A stretch of 64,000 nt of DNA from Streptomyces sp. NBC_00510 (GCA_036013505.1 CP107851.1:2914001-2978000); one strand, 5' to 3'. Positions 8,038 to 16,868 are shown, counted from the stretch's first letter. Numbers and translations: made by a program. The notes: a model not told the origin generated them from the sequence alone.

Positions 8038-9684
8038 ATGCGGCTGCGCGCACTGCTGGACACCGATGCCCTCGGCCTGCGGCTGCTCGGCGGCGAGGAG
8101 GAGCTGGACCGCACGGTCCGTGGCGTGATGACCACCGACCTGAAGGACCCCAGCCGCTACCTCTCCGGCGGCGAGCTGGTGCTGACCGGCCTGGCGTGGC
8201 GCCGCGCGCCGGACGACTCCGAGCGCTTCGTGCGGATCCTCGCCGCGGCCGGTGTCGCCGGTCTCGCGGCCGGCGAGGCCGAGCTGGGCTCGGTCCCGGA
8301 CGACCTGGTGTTGGCCTGCGCCCGGCACCGGCTGCCGCTGTTCGCGGTCGACGAGGACGTCGCCTTCGCCTCCATCACCGAGCACGTGGTGCGCCAGGTG
8401 TCCACCGAGCGGGCCGGGGACCTGGCCGCCGTGGTGGAACGGCACCGCCGGCTGATGACCTCCGGGCCCGAGGGCGGCGGGCCCGACGCCGTCCTGGACC
8501 TGCTCGGCAGCGACCTCGACCTGCGCGCCTGGGTGCTGTCCACGACCGGCCGCCAGATCGCCGGCTCCGATCACCCGCTGCCCGCCGGCGTACGGGCCGA
8601 ACTCGCCGGCGAGCACCTGGCCGCCGCCCGGACGGACCGCCCTTCGCCGCACCGCGCCTACACCGCGGGCCGCCACTACTCGCTCTTCCCCATCCGCAGC
8701 GGCGACCCGGCCGACGACATACGGGGCACCCTGCTCTCGGACTGGTTCCTGGCGGTCGACGCCGACACGGGCGACTGGCCGGCCGAACGCCTGGACCTGC
8801 TGGACGGCGTCACCCAGCTCATCGCCGTCGAGCGCGACCGGCGGGACGCCTCGCGCACCGTGCGCCGCCGCCTCGCCGCAGAGGTGATGGACCTCGTGCA
8901 GACCGGCGCGCCGCCGGGCGAGATCGCCGCGCGGCTGCGCGTGGCCGCGCCCGTACTGGTGCCGGGGCTCGGCACCGCGCCGCACTGGCAGGTCGTCGTC
9001 GCCCGCGTCGACTGGGCGGGTGGCGGGCCGGCCGCCGGTCCGGTCGCCCAGGCCCTGCTGGAGGAGGCCCTGGTCGACCCGGGCGCGGTGGGCCCCGACC
9101 CGGCCGACCGCATCGCCGTCGCCCACGCGGGCGAGGAGGCGATGGCCCTGGTCCCCCTGTCGTCGCTCGAGTCCGACGGCGCCGCCCCCGAACTGTCCGC
9201 CCAGGGGCTGCTCTCCGTCCTGCGCGGGCCCCTCACGCGGGGCCTCGACGGCGACGGACGGCTCACCATCGGCGTCAGCGCCACCGTCCACTCCGCCGAC
9301 GGGCTGCGCGGCGCCCTGGAGGAGGCCCGCCACGCCCGCCGCGTCGCCGCGGCCCGCCCGGGCCGGGTCTGCGTCGCCGGCCACGAGGAACTGGCCTCGC
9401 ACGTCCTGCTGCTGCCCTTCGTCCCCGACGACGTCCGCCGTGCCTTCACCGCCCGGCTCCTCGACCCGCTGCGCGCCTACGACCGGCGGCACCGCGCGGA
9501 GCTCATCCCCACGCTCGAGGCCTTCCTCGAGTGCGACGGCTCCTGGACGCGCTGTGCGAACCGGCTGCATCTGCACGTCAACACTCTGCGCTACCGCATC
9601 GGCAGGATCGAGCAACTGACGGGGCGCGACCTGTCGCGTCTGGAGGACAAGCTCGACTTCTTCCTGGCCCTCCGGATGAGCTGA
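8038..9684 (+). CDS. PucR family purine catabolism regulator
   Basis: A 548-aa transcription factor. Residues 1-120 are the PucR N-terminal ligand-sensing domain (LLDTDALGLRLLGG, VRGVMTTDLKDPSRYLSGGELVLTG split over residues 6-46). The middle resembles the GGDEF-like CdaR domain, and the last 60 residues are the HTH_30 DNA-binding domain (CANRLHLHVNTLRYRIGRIE). PucR-type proteins sense purine intermediates and control xanthine dehydrogenase operons, and this one is divergent from exactly such an operon. Start: ATG 8038; the upstream ribosome site is weak (GAGACAAGG). Activator or repressor cannot be decided from sequence. Confidence 0.88.
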   Translation: MRLRALLDTDALGLRLLGGEEELDRTVRGVMTTDLKDPSRYLSGGELVLTGLAWRRAPDDSERFVRILAAAGVAGLAAGEAELGSVPDDLVLACARHRLPLFAVDEDVAFASITEHVVRQVSTERAGDLAAVVERHRRLMTSGPEGGGPDAVLDLLGSDLDLRAWVLSTTGRQIAGSDHPLPAGVRAELAGEHLAAARTDRPSPHRAYTAGRHYSLFPIRSGDPADDIRGTLLSDWFLAVDADTGDWPAERLDLLDGVTQLIAVERDRRDASRTVRRRLAAEVMDLVQTGAPPGEIAARLRVAAPVLVPGLGTAPHWQVVVARVDWAGGGPAAGPVAQALLEEALVDPGAVGPDPADRIAVAHAGEEAMALVPLSSLESDGAAPELSAQGLLSVLRGPLTRGLDGDGRLTIGVSATVHSADGLRGALEEARHARRVAAARPGRVCVAGHEELASHVLLLPFVPDDVRRAFTARLLDPLRAYDRRHRAELIPTLEAFLECDGSWTRCANRLHLHVNTLRYRIGRIEQLTGRDLSRLEDKLDFFLALRMS

Positions 9685-9796
9685 CGGCGGGACGCCCGGT
9701 CGGCAGGGGCCCGCACGCCGGTCGCGCCATGGTCGCCGTGGATCTTGACCCGCGGTCGCGGCTCGGGCAGGCTCGGTCGGAAACTCGGGGGGCCGG

Positions 9797-12721
9797 GTGT
9801 TCGAGTTCGACGTCCTGGGGTCGTTGCGTGTGCGCCGGGAGGGTCGGACGGTGGCGCTGCCGGCCCCGATGCTGCGCCGGCTGTTGTGCCTGCTGCTGGC
9901 GGGGGGCGGGCGGCCGGTGTCCGCCGGGCAGTTGCGGGACGCTTTGTGGGAGGGCGGGCCCCCGCCGAGCTGGCGCAAGACCCTGCAGGTCCACGTGCAC
10001 CGGCTCCGCCGTGAGCTGGGCCTGGAGGAGCGGCTGCACCACGGGCCGCAGGGCTACGGGCTGACGGTCCTGGACGGCGAGCTGGACGCGGCGCGCTTCG
10101 CGGACCTCACGGACCGGGGGCGGCACGAGCGGCGGCGCGGCGAACCGGTCCGGGCCACCGCCCTGTTCCGCGAGGCACTGGCCTTGTGGCGGGGCCCGGC
10201 CTACGACGGCGCTCCGGGCGGACCTCCGGTGGCCGCCGAGGCCGCCCGGCTGGAGGAGCTGCGCACCCGGGTGCACGAGGAGTGCGCGGGCGCGGAGCTG
10301 GAGCTCGGCCGCCACGCGGAACTCGTCGGCGAACTGGCCGGACTCGTCCGGCACCACCCCTACCGCGAGGAGTTACGGGCGCACCTCATGCTGGCCCTGT
10401 ACCGAAGCGGCCGCCGCGCGGAGGGTCTGGAGCTGTTCCGGGAGACCCGCGCGCTCTTCGCGGAGCACCTGGGCATCGAGCCCGGCGAACCGCTGCGGCG
10501 GCTGCACGAGGCGATGCTGCGCGCGGACGAGGCCCTGGAGGCCCCGTCACGGCCGTACGACGCGTCCGACCGCTCCGATGGTCCGCCGCCCCGGCCGGGC
10601 GCCCTGCCGGCCCAGACCACCAGCTTCGTCGGGCGCCGCGCCGAGGTGGACGCGGTGGGCGCACTGCTCACCGGCGCACGGCTGGTGACGCTGACCGGCG
10701 TCGGCGGGGTCGGCAAGACGCGGCTCGCCCTGCGGGTGGCGGACGAGGCGGGTGCCGCGTTCCCCGACGGGGCGTGGCTGGTGGAACTCTCCTCGGTGCG
10801 GGACGGCGACCTGGTCGCCCACGCGGTGGCCCAGGCCCTCGACCTGCACGACTGGGCCCTCCGGACGCCGCTGGAGGCGCTGCGCGAGCATCTGGCCGCC
10901 CGGAAGCTCCTGCTGGTGCTGGACACCTGTGAACATCTGGCCGACGCCTGTGCCCTGTTGACCGAAGCCCTGCTGCAAGGCGCGCCGGGAATCCGCGTGC
11001 TGGCCACCAGCAGGGAGTCGCTGGGGGTCGCCGGGGAGCAGATCTACGTCGTGCCGCCCCTGCCGGTGCCGCCGCCCGGCCCGGGCGCCGCGCTCGCCGG
11101 GGAGACCGACGCCGAGGTCGCGGACGCGGTGGCCCTGTTCGTCGAACGGGCCCGGGCCGTCGACCGGCACTTCGCGCTGACCCCGCTCAACCGGGGGGCG
11201 GTCGGGCGGCTGTGCGCGCTCCTCGACGGCATCCCGCTGGCGATCGAACTGGCCGCCGTGCGCTTGCGGTCCCTGTCGGTGGACCAGGTCCTGGAACGCC
11301 TCGACGACCGCTTCGCGTTCCTCGGCGTCGGGCGGCGCACGGCGCTGTCCCGGCACCAGACGCTCAGGACGGCCATCGAATGGAGCCACCAGCTCTGCTC
11401 GCCCGCCGAACGCCTGCTGTGGGAGCGGCTGTCGGTCTTCTCCGGCAGCTTCGACGCGGAAGCCGCCCGGGACGTCTGCGCCGACGCTGAGCTTCCGGGC
11501 GCGGAGATCCCCGAGCTGCTCGCCGGCCTGGTCGACAAGTCGGTTCTGCTGCGCGAGGAGGACGCCCCCGGGGTCCGGCTCCGCATCCTCGACACGATCC
11601 GCGAGTACGGCGCCGACCGTCTGCGGGAACACGGCGAGGAGGACCGGTTGCGCCGCCGCCACCGGGACCACTGCCTGGCCCTGGCCCACCGGTTCGAGGA
11701 CGACTGGTACGGGCCGCGGCAGCTCATGTGGCACCGGCGGGTGCTCCACGAGCACGCCAACATCCGCTCTGCTTTGGACTTCTGCCTGTCCCGCCCCGAG
11801 GAGCACCGCACCGGCCTCGAACTGGCGGGCACGCTGTGGGTGTTCTGGGTGGCCTGCGGGCTGTTCACGGAGGGCCGGCACTACCTCGACCGGCTGCTGC
11901 GGCTGGAGCGCGCGCCGGACCGGGAACGGCTCAAGGCGCTGTGGGCCTGCGGTCACGTGGCCCTGGGTCAGGGCGACACCGAGACCGTCGACCGGGTGGC
12001 CGGCGAGTGCCGGTCGCTCGCCGCCGGACACGGCGACGGCGTCGCGGCGGCCTTCGCCGCCCATCTGCTCGGTGCCGCCGCGGCCCAGCGGGGCGACACC
12101 ACCACGGCCGTCGCCCTCGCGGCCGACGCCGTCCGCCTCAGCCGCGCGCTGCCCGGGGCCGCCGACCGGGAGCGCGGGCTGGCCATGGCGCTGGTCGGCG
12201 AGGCCTTCGCCCTGCTGATGAACGGCGACCTGGACGCGGCCGCCGAGGCCATCGACGAACAGCAGGCCCTGTCGGCCTCCCGCGGGGAGATCTGGACGCG
12301 CTCCTGGAGCAGCAGCCTGCGCAGCTCCGTCGACCTCGCCCGCGGGGAGACCGGGTCCGCCGTCGCCCACGCACGGGCCTCCCTGACGGTGCGCCGGATG
12401 CTCGGCGACACCCTGGGCGTGGCCATGTGCGTCGACACCCTGGCGCACGCCGCGCTCGCCTCGGGCGACGCCGAAGGCGCCGCCCGTCTGCTGGCCGTCA
12501 GCCGCCGGGTCTGGGAGACGTTCGGCCCGGCGCAGTTCGGCTCCGCGGAGCTGCGTGCCGCCCAGGACCTGTGCGCCGAGCAGGCCCGCAAGCTGATCGG
12601 CGACGCGGCGTACGAGGAGGCGTTCGGGGCCGGCGGCGCGCTGGACCTGGAGGACGCGATCTCCTTCGCCCTGGGTGGCCGCCCGGGGTCCCCGTGGCCT
12701 GCGGGGCCTGCGGGGCGGTGA
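9797..12721 (+). CDS. AfsR/SARP family regulator with NB-ARC domain
   Basis: A 974-aa protein. Residues 1-90 form the OmpR-type winged helix of SARPs (MFEFDVLGSLRVRREG, LRDALWEGGPPPSWRKTLQV, HVHRLRRELG). The bacterial transcriptional activation domain follows to about 250. An AP/NB-ARC ATPase follows with P-loop TGVGGVGKTRLAL near 306 and Walker B LLLVLDTCEHLAD near 372. The C-terminal 350 residues are helical and TPR-like. This is the AfsR layout. The GTG at 9797 follows a G-rich ribosome site and gives the family N-terminus. No biosynthetic genes flank it, so it is an orphan or pleiotropic regulator. It ends 419 bp before the TPR-like gene on the same strand. Confidence 0.88.
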   Translation: MFEFDVLGSLRVRREGRTVALPAPMLRRLLCLLLAGGGRPVSAGQLRDALWEGGPPPSWRKTLQVHVHRLRRELGLEERLHHGPQGYGLTVLDGELDAARFADLTDRGRHERRRGEPVRATALFREALALWRGPAYDGAPGGPPVAAEAARLEELRTRVHEECAGAELELGRHAELVGELAGLVRHHPYREELRAHLMLALYRSGRRAEGLELFRETRALFAEHLGIEPGEPLRRLHEAMLRADEALEAPSRPYDASDRSDGPPPRPGALPAQTTSFVGRRAEVDAVGALLTGARLVTLTGVGGVGKTRLALRVADEAGAAFPDGAWLVELSSVRDGDLVAHAVAQALDLHDWALRTPLEALREHLAARKLLLVLDTCEHLADACALLTEALLQGAPGIRVLATSRESLGVAGEQIYVVPPLPVPPPGPGAALAGETDAEVADAVALFVERARAVDRHFALTPLNRGAVGRLCALLDGIPLAIELAAVRLRSLSVDQVLERLDDRFAFLGVGRRTALSRHQTLRTAIEWSHQLCSPAERLLWERLSVFSGSFDAEAARDVCADAELPGAEIPELLAGLVDKSVLLREEDAPGVRLRILDTIREYGADRLREHGEEDRLRRRHRDHCLALAHRFEDDWYGPRQLMWHRRVLHEHANIRSALDFCLSRPEEHRTGLELAGTLWVFWVACGLFTEGRHYLDRLLRLERAPDRERLKALWACGHVALGQGDTETVDRVAGECRSLAAGHGDGVAAAFAAHLLGAAAAQRGDTTTAVALAADAVRLSRALPGAADRERGLAMALVGEAFALLMNGDLDAAAEAIDEQQALSASRGEIWTRSWSSSLRSSVDLARGETGSAVAHARASLTVRRMLGDTLGVAMCVDTLAHAALASGDAEGAARLLAVSRRVWETFGPAQFGSAELRAAQDLCAEQARKLIGDAAYEEAFGAGGALDLEDAISFALGGRPGSPWPAGPAGR

Positions 12722-13140
12722 GGGCCGTGCGCGGTGGCGCCGGGGTCACTTCCCGATCTCGCACGGGGGGTTCGGGATGGCGAGATCGAGCCAGGTGCAG
12801 CGGGCGACCTCGCCGTCCACACCCCCGGTCGTGTCGTTGCGGTCCTGCGCCCAGCGGACCGCCGCGCCGGTCGGCCGACGACGCCCGCACGGGCACGGTT
12901 CGTCCGCAGGATGCGTCCCTCCCCGACCTCATCGGACGTGCGCCCCTGCGGGGCCGGTGAACACCGTGCGCCCCACCGGATGCGGCGCGGATGCGCGGAA
13001 GTTGCGCCGCGGTTGCGGGCGAAGGGGGCGGAGCGGCGGGCAGGAAATCGATCACGCGGCGTCCGCCCTCTTGGCGTGGCACCCGGTGTCGTGCTGGACT
13101 TCGGCCCAACCGGCTCGATGACGCGCTTCGGGGAGGGCAA
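12722..13140. other. Gap; possible short minus-strand reading frame
   Basis: No convincing gene. On the minus strand a 60-codon window between stops (12931 down to 12746) ends in VARCTWLDLAIPNPPCEIGK. That end looks protein-like, but the frame has no ATG and only a weak GTG (24 codons from the end). It may be a gene remnant or chance. The bases just before 13141 carry the ribosome site GGGAGGG of the next gene. Confidence 0.3.
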
Positions 13141-13923
13141 GTGGCGGACACCGCCATGTCGGACGCAGAGGTGGGACCGACGGGGCCGGGCGGCGGTGCG
13201 CCGCCCGACGTGTCGCGGCTGCGGGGCCGCGGGTGCTGGGCGGAGGCCGCACAGTTGCTCGCGCCCCATGCGGAGCGGTTGCCGGCGGCGGCGACACAGC
13301 GGGCGGCGCTGCTGATCGAGCGCTGCATGTTCACCCTGGACGGCTGGGCGGAGGCCGAGGACGCCCTGCGCTCGGCGGAGGCCCTGGCCCGTACGGACGA
13401 CGAGCGCGGCGAGGCCGCCTGCGAACGCGGCAACCTCGCGTATGTGGCGACGCTCTTCGGGATCCGCGACCGGGCGGACGAGGCGCGGGCCGCCCTGATG
13501 CGCAGCGCCGCGCTGCTGGCACCCGGTGCTGCGGGGCGGCCGCTGCTGGACTTCCGGCGCGGCCTGATCGCGGAGAACCTGGGCGACGACCCGGAAGCGG
13601 CGAAGGCGGCGTACCGCCGGGCGCACGCGGGGGCGGTGGCCCACGACGACGTGCTGCTGACCTCGTACACCTGGCGGCACCTGGCCGGGCTGGCGGCCCG
13701 CGACGGCGACCTCGCCGAAGCGCGCCACGGCTTCACCGAGTCGCTGCGGATCCGTGTGGAGCTCGGCCACGCCGTCGGGGTCGCGCCGGCCCTGACCGCG
13801 CTGGCCGGGGTGGAGCCGGACCCCGAGGCGCGGCGGCTGCGCGCCGAGGCGGCGCGGCTGTTCCGGATGCTGGGCGGGGTGCCCGTGTGGCTGGCCGGGG
13901 AGCTGGACGTGGACGCCGGCTGA
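13141..13923 (+). CDS. TPR-like helical repeat protein, function unknown
   Basis: A 260-aa, alanine- and arginine-rich, all-helical protein. Repeated pairs of helices (ERCMFTLDGWAEAEDALRSA, GRPLLDFRRGLIAENLGDDP, YTWRHLAGLAARDGDLAEAR) fit a tetratricopeptide-like fold, used for protein contacts. No enzyme motif or signal peptide is seen. I chose GTG 13141 because GGAGGG lies just upstream; ATG 13156 (MSDAEVGP) is the alternative. It follows the AfsR-like gene on the same strand, so a shared role is possible but unproven. It ends 3 bp before the convergent GntR gene. Confidence 0.7.
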   Translation: MADTAMSDAEVGPTGPGGGAPPDVSRLRGRGCWAEAAQLLAPHAERLPAAATQRAALLIERCMFTLDGWAEAEDALRSAEALARTDDERGEAACERGNLAYVATLFGIRDRADEARAALMRSAALLAPGAAGRPLLDFRRGLIAENLGDDPEAAKAAYRRAHAGAVAHDDVLLTSYTWRHLAGLAARDGDLAEARHGFTESLRIRVELGHAVGVAPALTALAGVEPDPEARRLRAEAARLFRMLGGVPVWLAGELDVDAG

Positions 13924-13926
13924 GCG

Positions 13927-14739
13927 TCACGCCCCGGAGAAGTGCGCGCGCACCAGTGCCTCGACGGTGGTCAGGTCACCGGAGACCAGCGCCTCCAGCA
14001 GCGCCGCGTGCTGCGTGGCGTCGGCGATCAACCGGGCGCTGATGCCGCGCACCGGGGCGGCCCCGGGGCGGGCGTGGCCGTGGTCCTCGGTGACCGGCCA
14101 CTGCGACCTGCGGTGCAGCTCGTCGGCGACGGCCACGAGCTGCCGATTGCCGGAGAGCTCCAGCAGGGCGCGGTGGAAGGCGCGGTCCGCCTCGGCGTAG
14201 GCGGCGCGGTCGCCCAGGGCCGCGGCGGCCACCGTGGCCTCGGCGAGCGGGCGCAGCTGCTCCCAGCGGGACGCGGGGAGCGTGCGGGCCAGCCGCAGCA
14301 CGACGGGGACCTCCAGGAGCGCGCGCACCTCGGCGAGGTCGGCGAGGTCCCGGCTGCTCCGCTCGGCGACCCGGAAGCCCTTGTTCGGCATGGCCTCCAC
14401 CGCGCCCTCGCGGGCCAGCAGCTGCATCGCCTCGCGCACCGGGGTGGCGGAGACCCCGAAGCGCTCGGCGAGCGCGGGCGCGGAGTACACGGCCCCCGGG
14501 CGCAGCTCGCCGGTGAGCAGGGCGCCGCGCAGGGCACGCAGGACCTGGTCCCGCACCGTGTGCCGCTCGGGCAGCCGGCGCGGCCGGGGGAGCCCTTCGG
14601 CGCGGTCCGGGACGGCCTCGGTGCCGGGCTCGGCGTGCGGGTGGGCACCCCGGACACGTTCGTCGTGGCCGGGCCGCAGCCCGGGGGCCGCCGCGGCGGG
14701 CGCCGCGGGGCGCCGCACGGCGCGGGGGGCGTACTCCAC
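13927..14739 (-). CDS. GntR family (FadR/FCD) transcriptional regulator
   Basis: A 270-aa regulator. A disordered, proline- and arginine-rich N-terminus of about 55 residues precedes the GntR winged helix (RHTVRDQVLRALRGALLTGE, then FGVSATPVREAMQLLAREGA). The C-terminal FCD ligand domain has the expected helices (LAEVRALLEVPVVLRLA, DRAFHRALLELSGN). FCD-type GntR proteins usually sense small organic acids. GTG 14739 is preceded by AAGGAGCC at good spacing. It has no obvious operon partner. The 386 bp upstream, shared with the DUF2637 gene, should hold its promoter. Confidence 0.85.
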   Translation of the reverse strand: MEYAPRAVRRPAAPAAAAPGLRPGHDERVRGAHPHAEPGTEAVPDRAEGLPRPRRLPERHTVRDQVLRALRGALLTGELRPGAVYSAPALAERFGVSATPVREAMQLLAREGAVEAMPNKGFRVAERSSRDLADLAEVRALLEVPVVLRLARTLPASRWEQLRPLAEATVAAAALGDRAAYAEADRAFHRALLELSGNRQLVAVADELHRRSQWPVTEDHGHARPGAAPVRGISARLIADATQHAALLEALVSGDLTTVEALVRAHFSGA

Positions 14740-15125
14740 AGGGGCTCCTTAGGACAGTCGTGTGCGCTGGCGCACTCCCGCGGGGAACGTGCGCCGCCAT
14801 CTATTGCAACACGCTCCGCGACCGGCTTCGAGCCCCCTGGGCGACGGCTCTCCCGCGGCAAGATCGTCCGAGGCTTGCCACATCTCGTGTGGATCTTTCG
14901 TCCATGTCATCCGATGGCCCGTCAGGTCACAGGTTTCAACTCGATCAACTGAACCAAACCCGCTCCCCAGTTCGAGTATTCTGACGATCTCGTCCCACGC
15001 CACCCCTCCGTTGGCGTTCTCTTGCCCTGAAACCGCATCGCGCGCCCCAGGCGTTCGCCAGGATGGCGCGCGGACGCCGTCTCGCGGCCCGAGCGCGACG
15101 GTACTGCGACGCAAGGAATCGCTCG
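14740..15125. other. Divergent intergenic region between GntR and DUF2637 genes
   Basis: 386 bp without a gene. The stretch around 14930-14990 is AT-richer than its surroundings and includes TATTCT (14978-14983), a plausible -10 for the rightward gene. No matching -35 at standard spacing is clear. The purine-rich AAGGAAT before 15126 is the ribosome site of the DUF2637 gene, and AAGGAGCC after 14739 serves the GntR gene. Confidence 0.4.
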
Positions 15126-16163
15126 ATGAGACTTACGGACACAACGCTGGACTGGGCGCTCCCGTGCGCCGTGGGTCTGGCGGTCCTCGCCGCCGCGGCG
15201 GTGTTCCTGCGCAACCGCAAGGCCCGCAAGGAGGAGACGGGTCAGGCCGATTCCTGGGAGCGCTCGGAGGAGCGGCGCCGCAAGAAGGAGGCCCTGTACG
15301 GCACGGCCTCCTACGTCCTGCTCTTCGGGTGCGCCTCGGTCGCAGCGGCGCTGTCCTTCCACGGCCTGGTCGGTTTCGGCCAGCAGAACCTCGGCCTCTC
15401 CGGCGGCTGGGAGTACCTGGTGCCCTTCGGGCTCGACGGCGCGGCCATGTTCTGCTCGGTGCTCGCCGTGCGGGAGGCGAGCCACGGTGACGCGGCGCTG
15501 GGCTCGCGCCTGCTGGTGTGGCTGTTCGCGGGCGCGGCGGCCTGGTTCAACTGGGTGCACGCGCCCCGCGGCGGCGGCCACGCCGGCGCCCCGGAGTTCT
15601 TCGCGGGCATGTCGCTCTCCGCGGCCGTGCTCTTCGACCGCGCCCTCAAGCAGACCCGCCGGGCCGCCCTGCGCGAGCAGGGGCTGATCCCGCGGCCGCT
15701 GCCGCAGATCCGCATGGTCCGCTGGCTGCGCGCGCCCCGCGAGACGTACGGCGCCTGGTCGCTGATGCTGCTCGAGAACGTCCGCACCCTGGACGAGGCC
15801 GTCGAGGAGGTCCGCGACGACCGCGCCCGCAAGGAGCAGGAAGCCCTGCGCCGCCGCGAGCACGAGCGTCTGGAGCGCGCCCGCATCAAGGCGATCAACC
15901 GGCAGCACCGGATCTGGAACCGCGGCGGCAGCAAGTACGAACTGCCCTCCTCGGCCGCGGCGGGCGCCCAGGCCGGCGCGGAGCCTGCCATAGAACCGGA
16001 GAAGGCCGAACTGCCCTCGCGCTCCCGGCCCGCCCTCTCGCCCGTCCGTGAGGAGGTCGCCCGTGCGACGATCGACCTCACCGCCGAGGACGACACCATG
16101 GCACTCCCCAAGCTGGACTCGCTGGAGCGCAAGCTCGCCGACCTGGAGCGCCAGTACGGCTGA
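15126..16163 (+). CDS. DUF2637 domain membrane protein
   Basis: A 345-aa protein. A membrane segment at residues 9-26 is followed by a charged stretch. Three more segments (about 60-80, 98-118 and 128-145) form a DUF2637 region, with typical GGWEYLVPFGLDGAAMFCSV and AWFNWVHAP. The C-terminal half is a cytoplasmic arginine- and glutamate-rich helix (ARKEQEALRRREHERLERAR), probably coiled coil, ending in a low-complexity tail. DUF2637 proteins occur both on actinomycete chromosomes and as Spd-type transfer proteins on conjugative elements, but there is no integrase or TraB here. ATG 15126 has AAGGAA upstream. A strong hairpin follows its stop. Confidence 0.82.
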   Translation: MRLTDTTLDWALPCAVGLAVLAAAAVFLRNRKARKEETGQADSWERSEERRRKKEALYGTASYVLLFGCASVAAALSFHGLVGFGQQNLGLSGGWEYLVPFGLDGAAMFCSVLAVREASHGDAALGSRLLVWLFAGAAAWFNWVHAPRGGGHAGAPEFFAGMSLSAAVLFDRALKQTRRAALREQGLIPRPLPQIRMVRWLRAPRETYGAWSLMLLENVRTLDEAVEEVRDDRARKEQEALRRREHERLERARIKAINRQHRIWNRGGSKYELPSSAAAGAQAGAEPAIEPEKAELPSRSRPALSPVREEVARATIDLTAEDDTMALPKLDSLERKLADLERQYG

Positions 16164-16192
16164 CCCGAAACATCTGTGACGTCTCGTCAGTT

Positions 16193-16227
16193 CGCTGCCC
16201 CGGCCCGGACCTCCGGCCGGGGCAGCG
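16193..16227. terminator. Bidirectional hairpin terminator
   Basis: A perfect 13-bp stem (16193-16205 with 16215-16227) and a 9-nt loop lie between two convergent genes, 30 bp after the DUF2637 stop and 36 bp after the ATPase gene stop. There is no U-tract, as usual for actinomycete terminators. Confidence 0.7.
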
Positions 16228-16262
16228 GCGCGTCCGGGGGCGCCGGCGCGGCCGGCTGCGGG

Positions 16263-16754
16263 TCAGCAGGCCCCGGCGTCGAGTTCGAACCAGACGATCT
16301 TCCCGGTGCCGTCCCCGTCGGGGCGCACCCCCCAGGCGTCGGCGAGCGACTGGACGAGCAGCAGTCCGCGGCCGGAGGTGCGACGGTCGGAGGGGGCGCG
16401 CAAGCGCGGGTGACGGGTCGTGAAGTCACGGACCTCGACGCGCAGGCGGTGGTCGGCCCCGGGCAGCAGCGTCACGGTGAGGACGGCGCCGCGGTCGGTG
16501 TGGCGGAGGGCGTTCGTGACGAGTTCGGTGGTGAGGAGTTCGGCGGTGTCGGCGAGGGCGGGCACGCCCCAGCTCCGTAACGCCTCACGCAGCAGCCTGC
16601 GGACGTCGGCGACGGCCGGCAGGTCGGCGTGCTGGACAGGCCGGTGCAGCCGGCGCGCCTCGACGGGCCCCCCGGCCTCCCTGCCGCCCGGCTGGACAGG
16701 CTGACGTTCCATCGGCTCCGCTCCGGCCGCTGACGCCCTTTCGGGTTCGAACAT
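16263..16754 (-). CDS. Anti-sigma-factor-type ATP-binding protein (HATPase)
   Basis: A 163-aa single-domain GHKL ATPase of the RsbW/SpoIIAB type, acting as a serine kinase or anti-sigma factor. Seen: N-box LTTELVTNALRHTD, G1-like VEVRDFTTRHPRL, and G2 SGRGLLLVQSLADAWGV. Streptomyces has dozens of such orphan proteins. ATG 16754 lacks a ribosome site and may be leaderless. ATG 16712 (MERQPVQP), preceded by GGAGCGGAG, is an equally good start. Its upstream region is shared with the GntR/OsmC pair, and a sequence resembling that operator (GCAATGCAT) lies 7 bp before the start, hinting at co-regulation. Confidence 0.85.
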   Translation of the reverse strand: MFEPERASAAGAEPMERQPVQPGGREAGGPVEARRLHRPVQHADLPAVADVRRLLREALRSWGVPALADTAELLTTELVTNALRHTDRGAVLTVTLLPGADHRLRVEVRDFTTRHPRLRAPSDRRTSGRGLLLVQSLADAWGVRPDGDGTGKIVWFELDAGAC

Positions 16755-16760
16755 CTACGC

Positions 16761-16770
16761 GCAATGCATG
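16761..16770. promoter_or_regulatory. Possible extra half-site of the 16817-16860 operator
   Basis: GCAATGCATG here shares nine bases with the right arm of the 44-bp palindrome (GCAATGCATAC at 16840-16850). It sits directly upstream of the divergent HATPase gene. It could let the GntR regulator also control that gene. Confidence 0.35.
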
Positions 16771-16816
16771 CCCCACTGTGACCACGTCCAGTCATGGTCC
16801 GAAGACGGAGCGCTCT

Positions 16817-16860
16817 TGTATCCACTGTATGCATTGCATGCAATGCATACAGTGGATACA
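16817..16860. promoter_or_regulatory. Perfect 44-bp palindromic operator
   Basis: Bases 16817-16838 are the exact reverse complement of 16839-16860. Each arm reads TGTATCCACTGTATGCATTG outward-in, so TGTAT occurs twice per arm, 10 bp apart, giving four similar half-sites. The palindrome ends 8 bp before the GTG of a GntR-family gene. The segment GGATAC near its right end could be the -10 of a leaderless promoter. Inference: this is the autoregulatory operator of the GntR protein, binding as one or two dimers. Confidence 0.75.
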
Positions 16861-16868
16861 GTGGTGGG

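Noticed and set aside
9797..13923. Idea of a secondary-metabolite cluster around the AfsR-like regulator
   Set aside because: No synthase, carrier protein or tailoring genes on either side.
15126..16163. Idea that the DUF2637 gene marks an integrated conjugative element
   Set aside because: No integrase, excisionase, TraB-type translocase, att repeats or tRNA gene near it. Base and codon use match neighbours.
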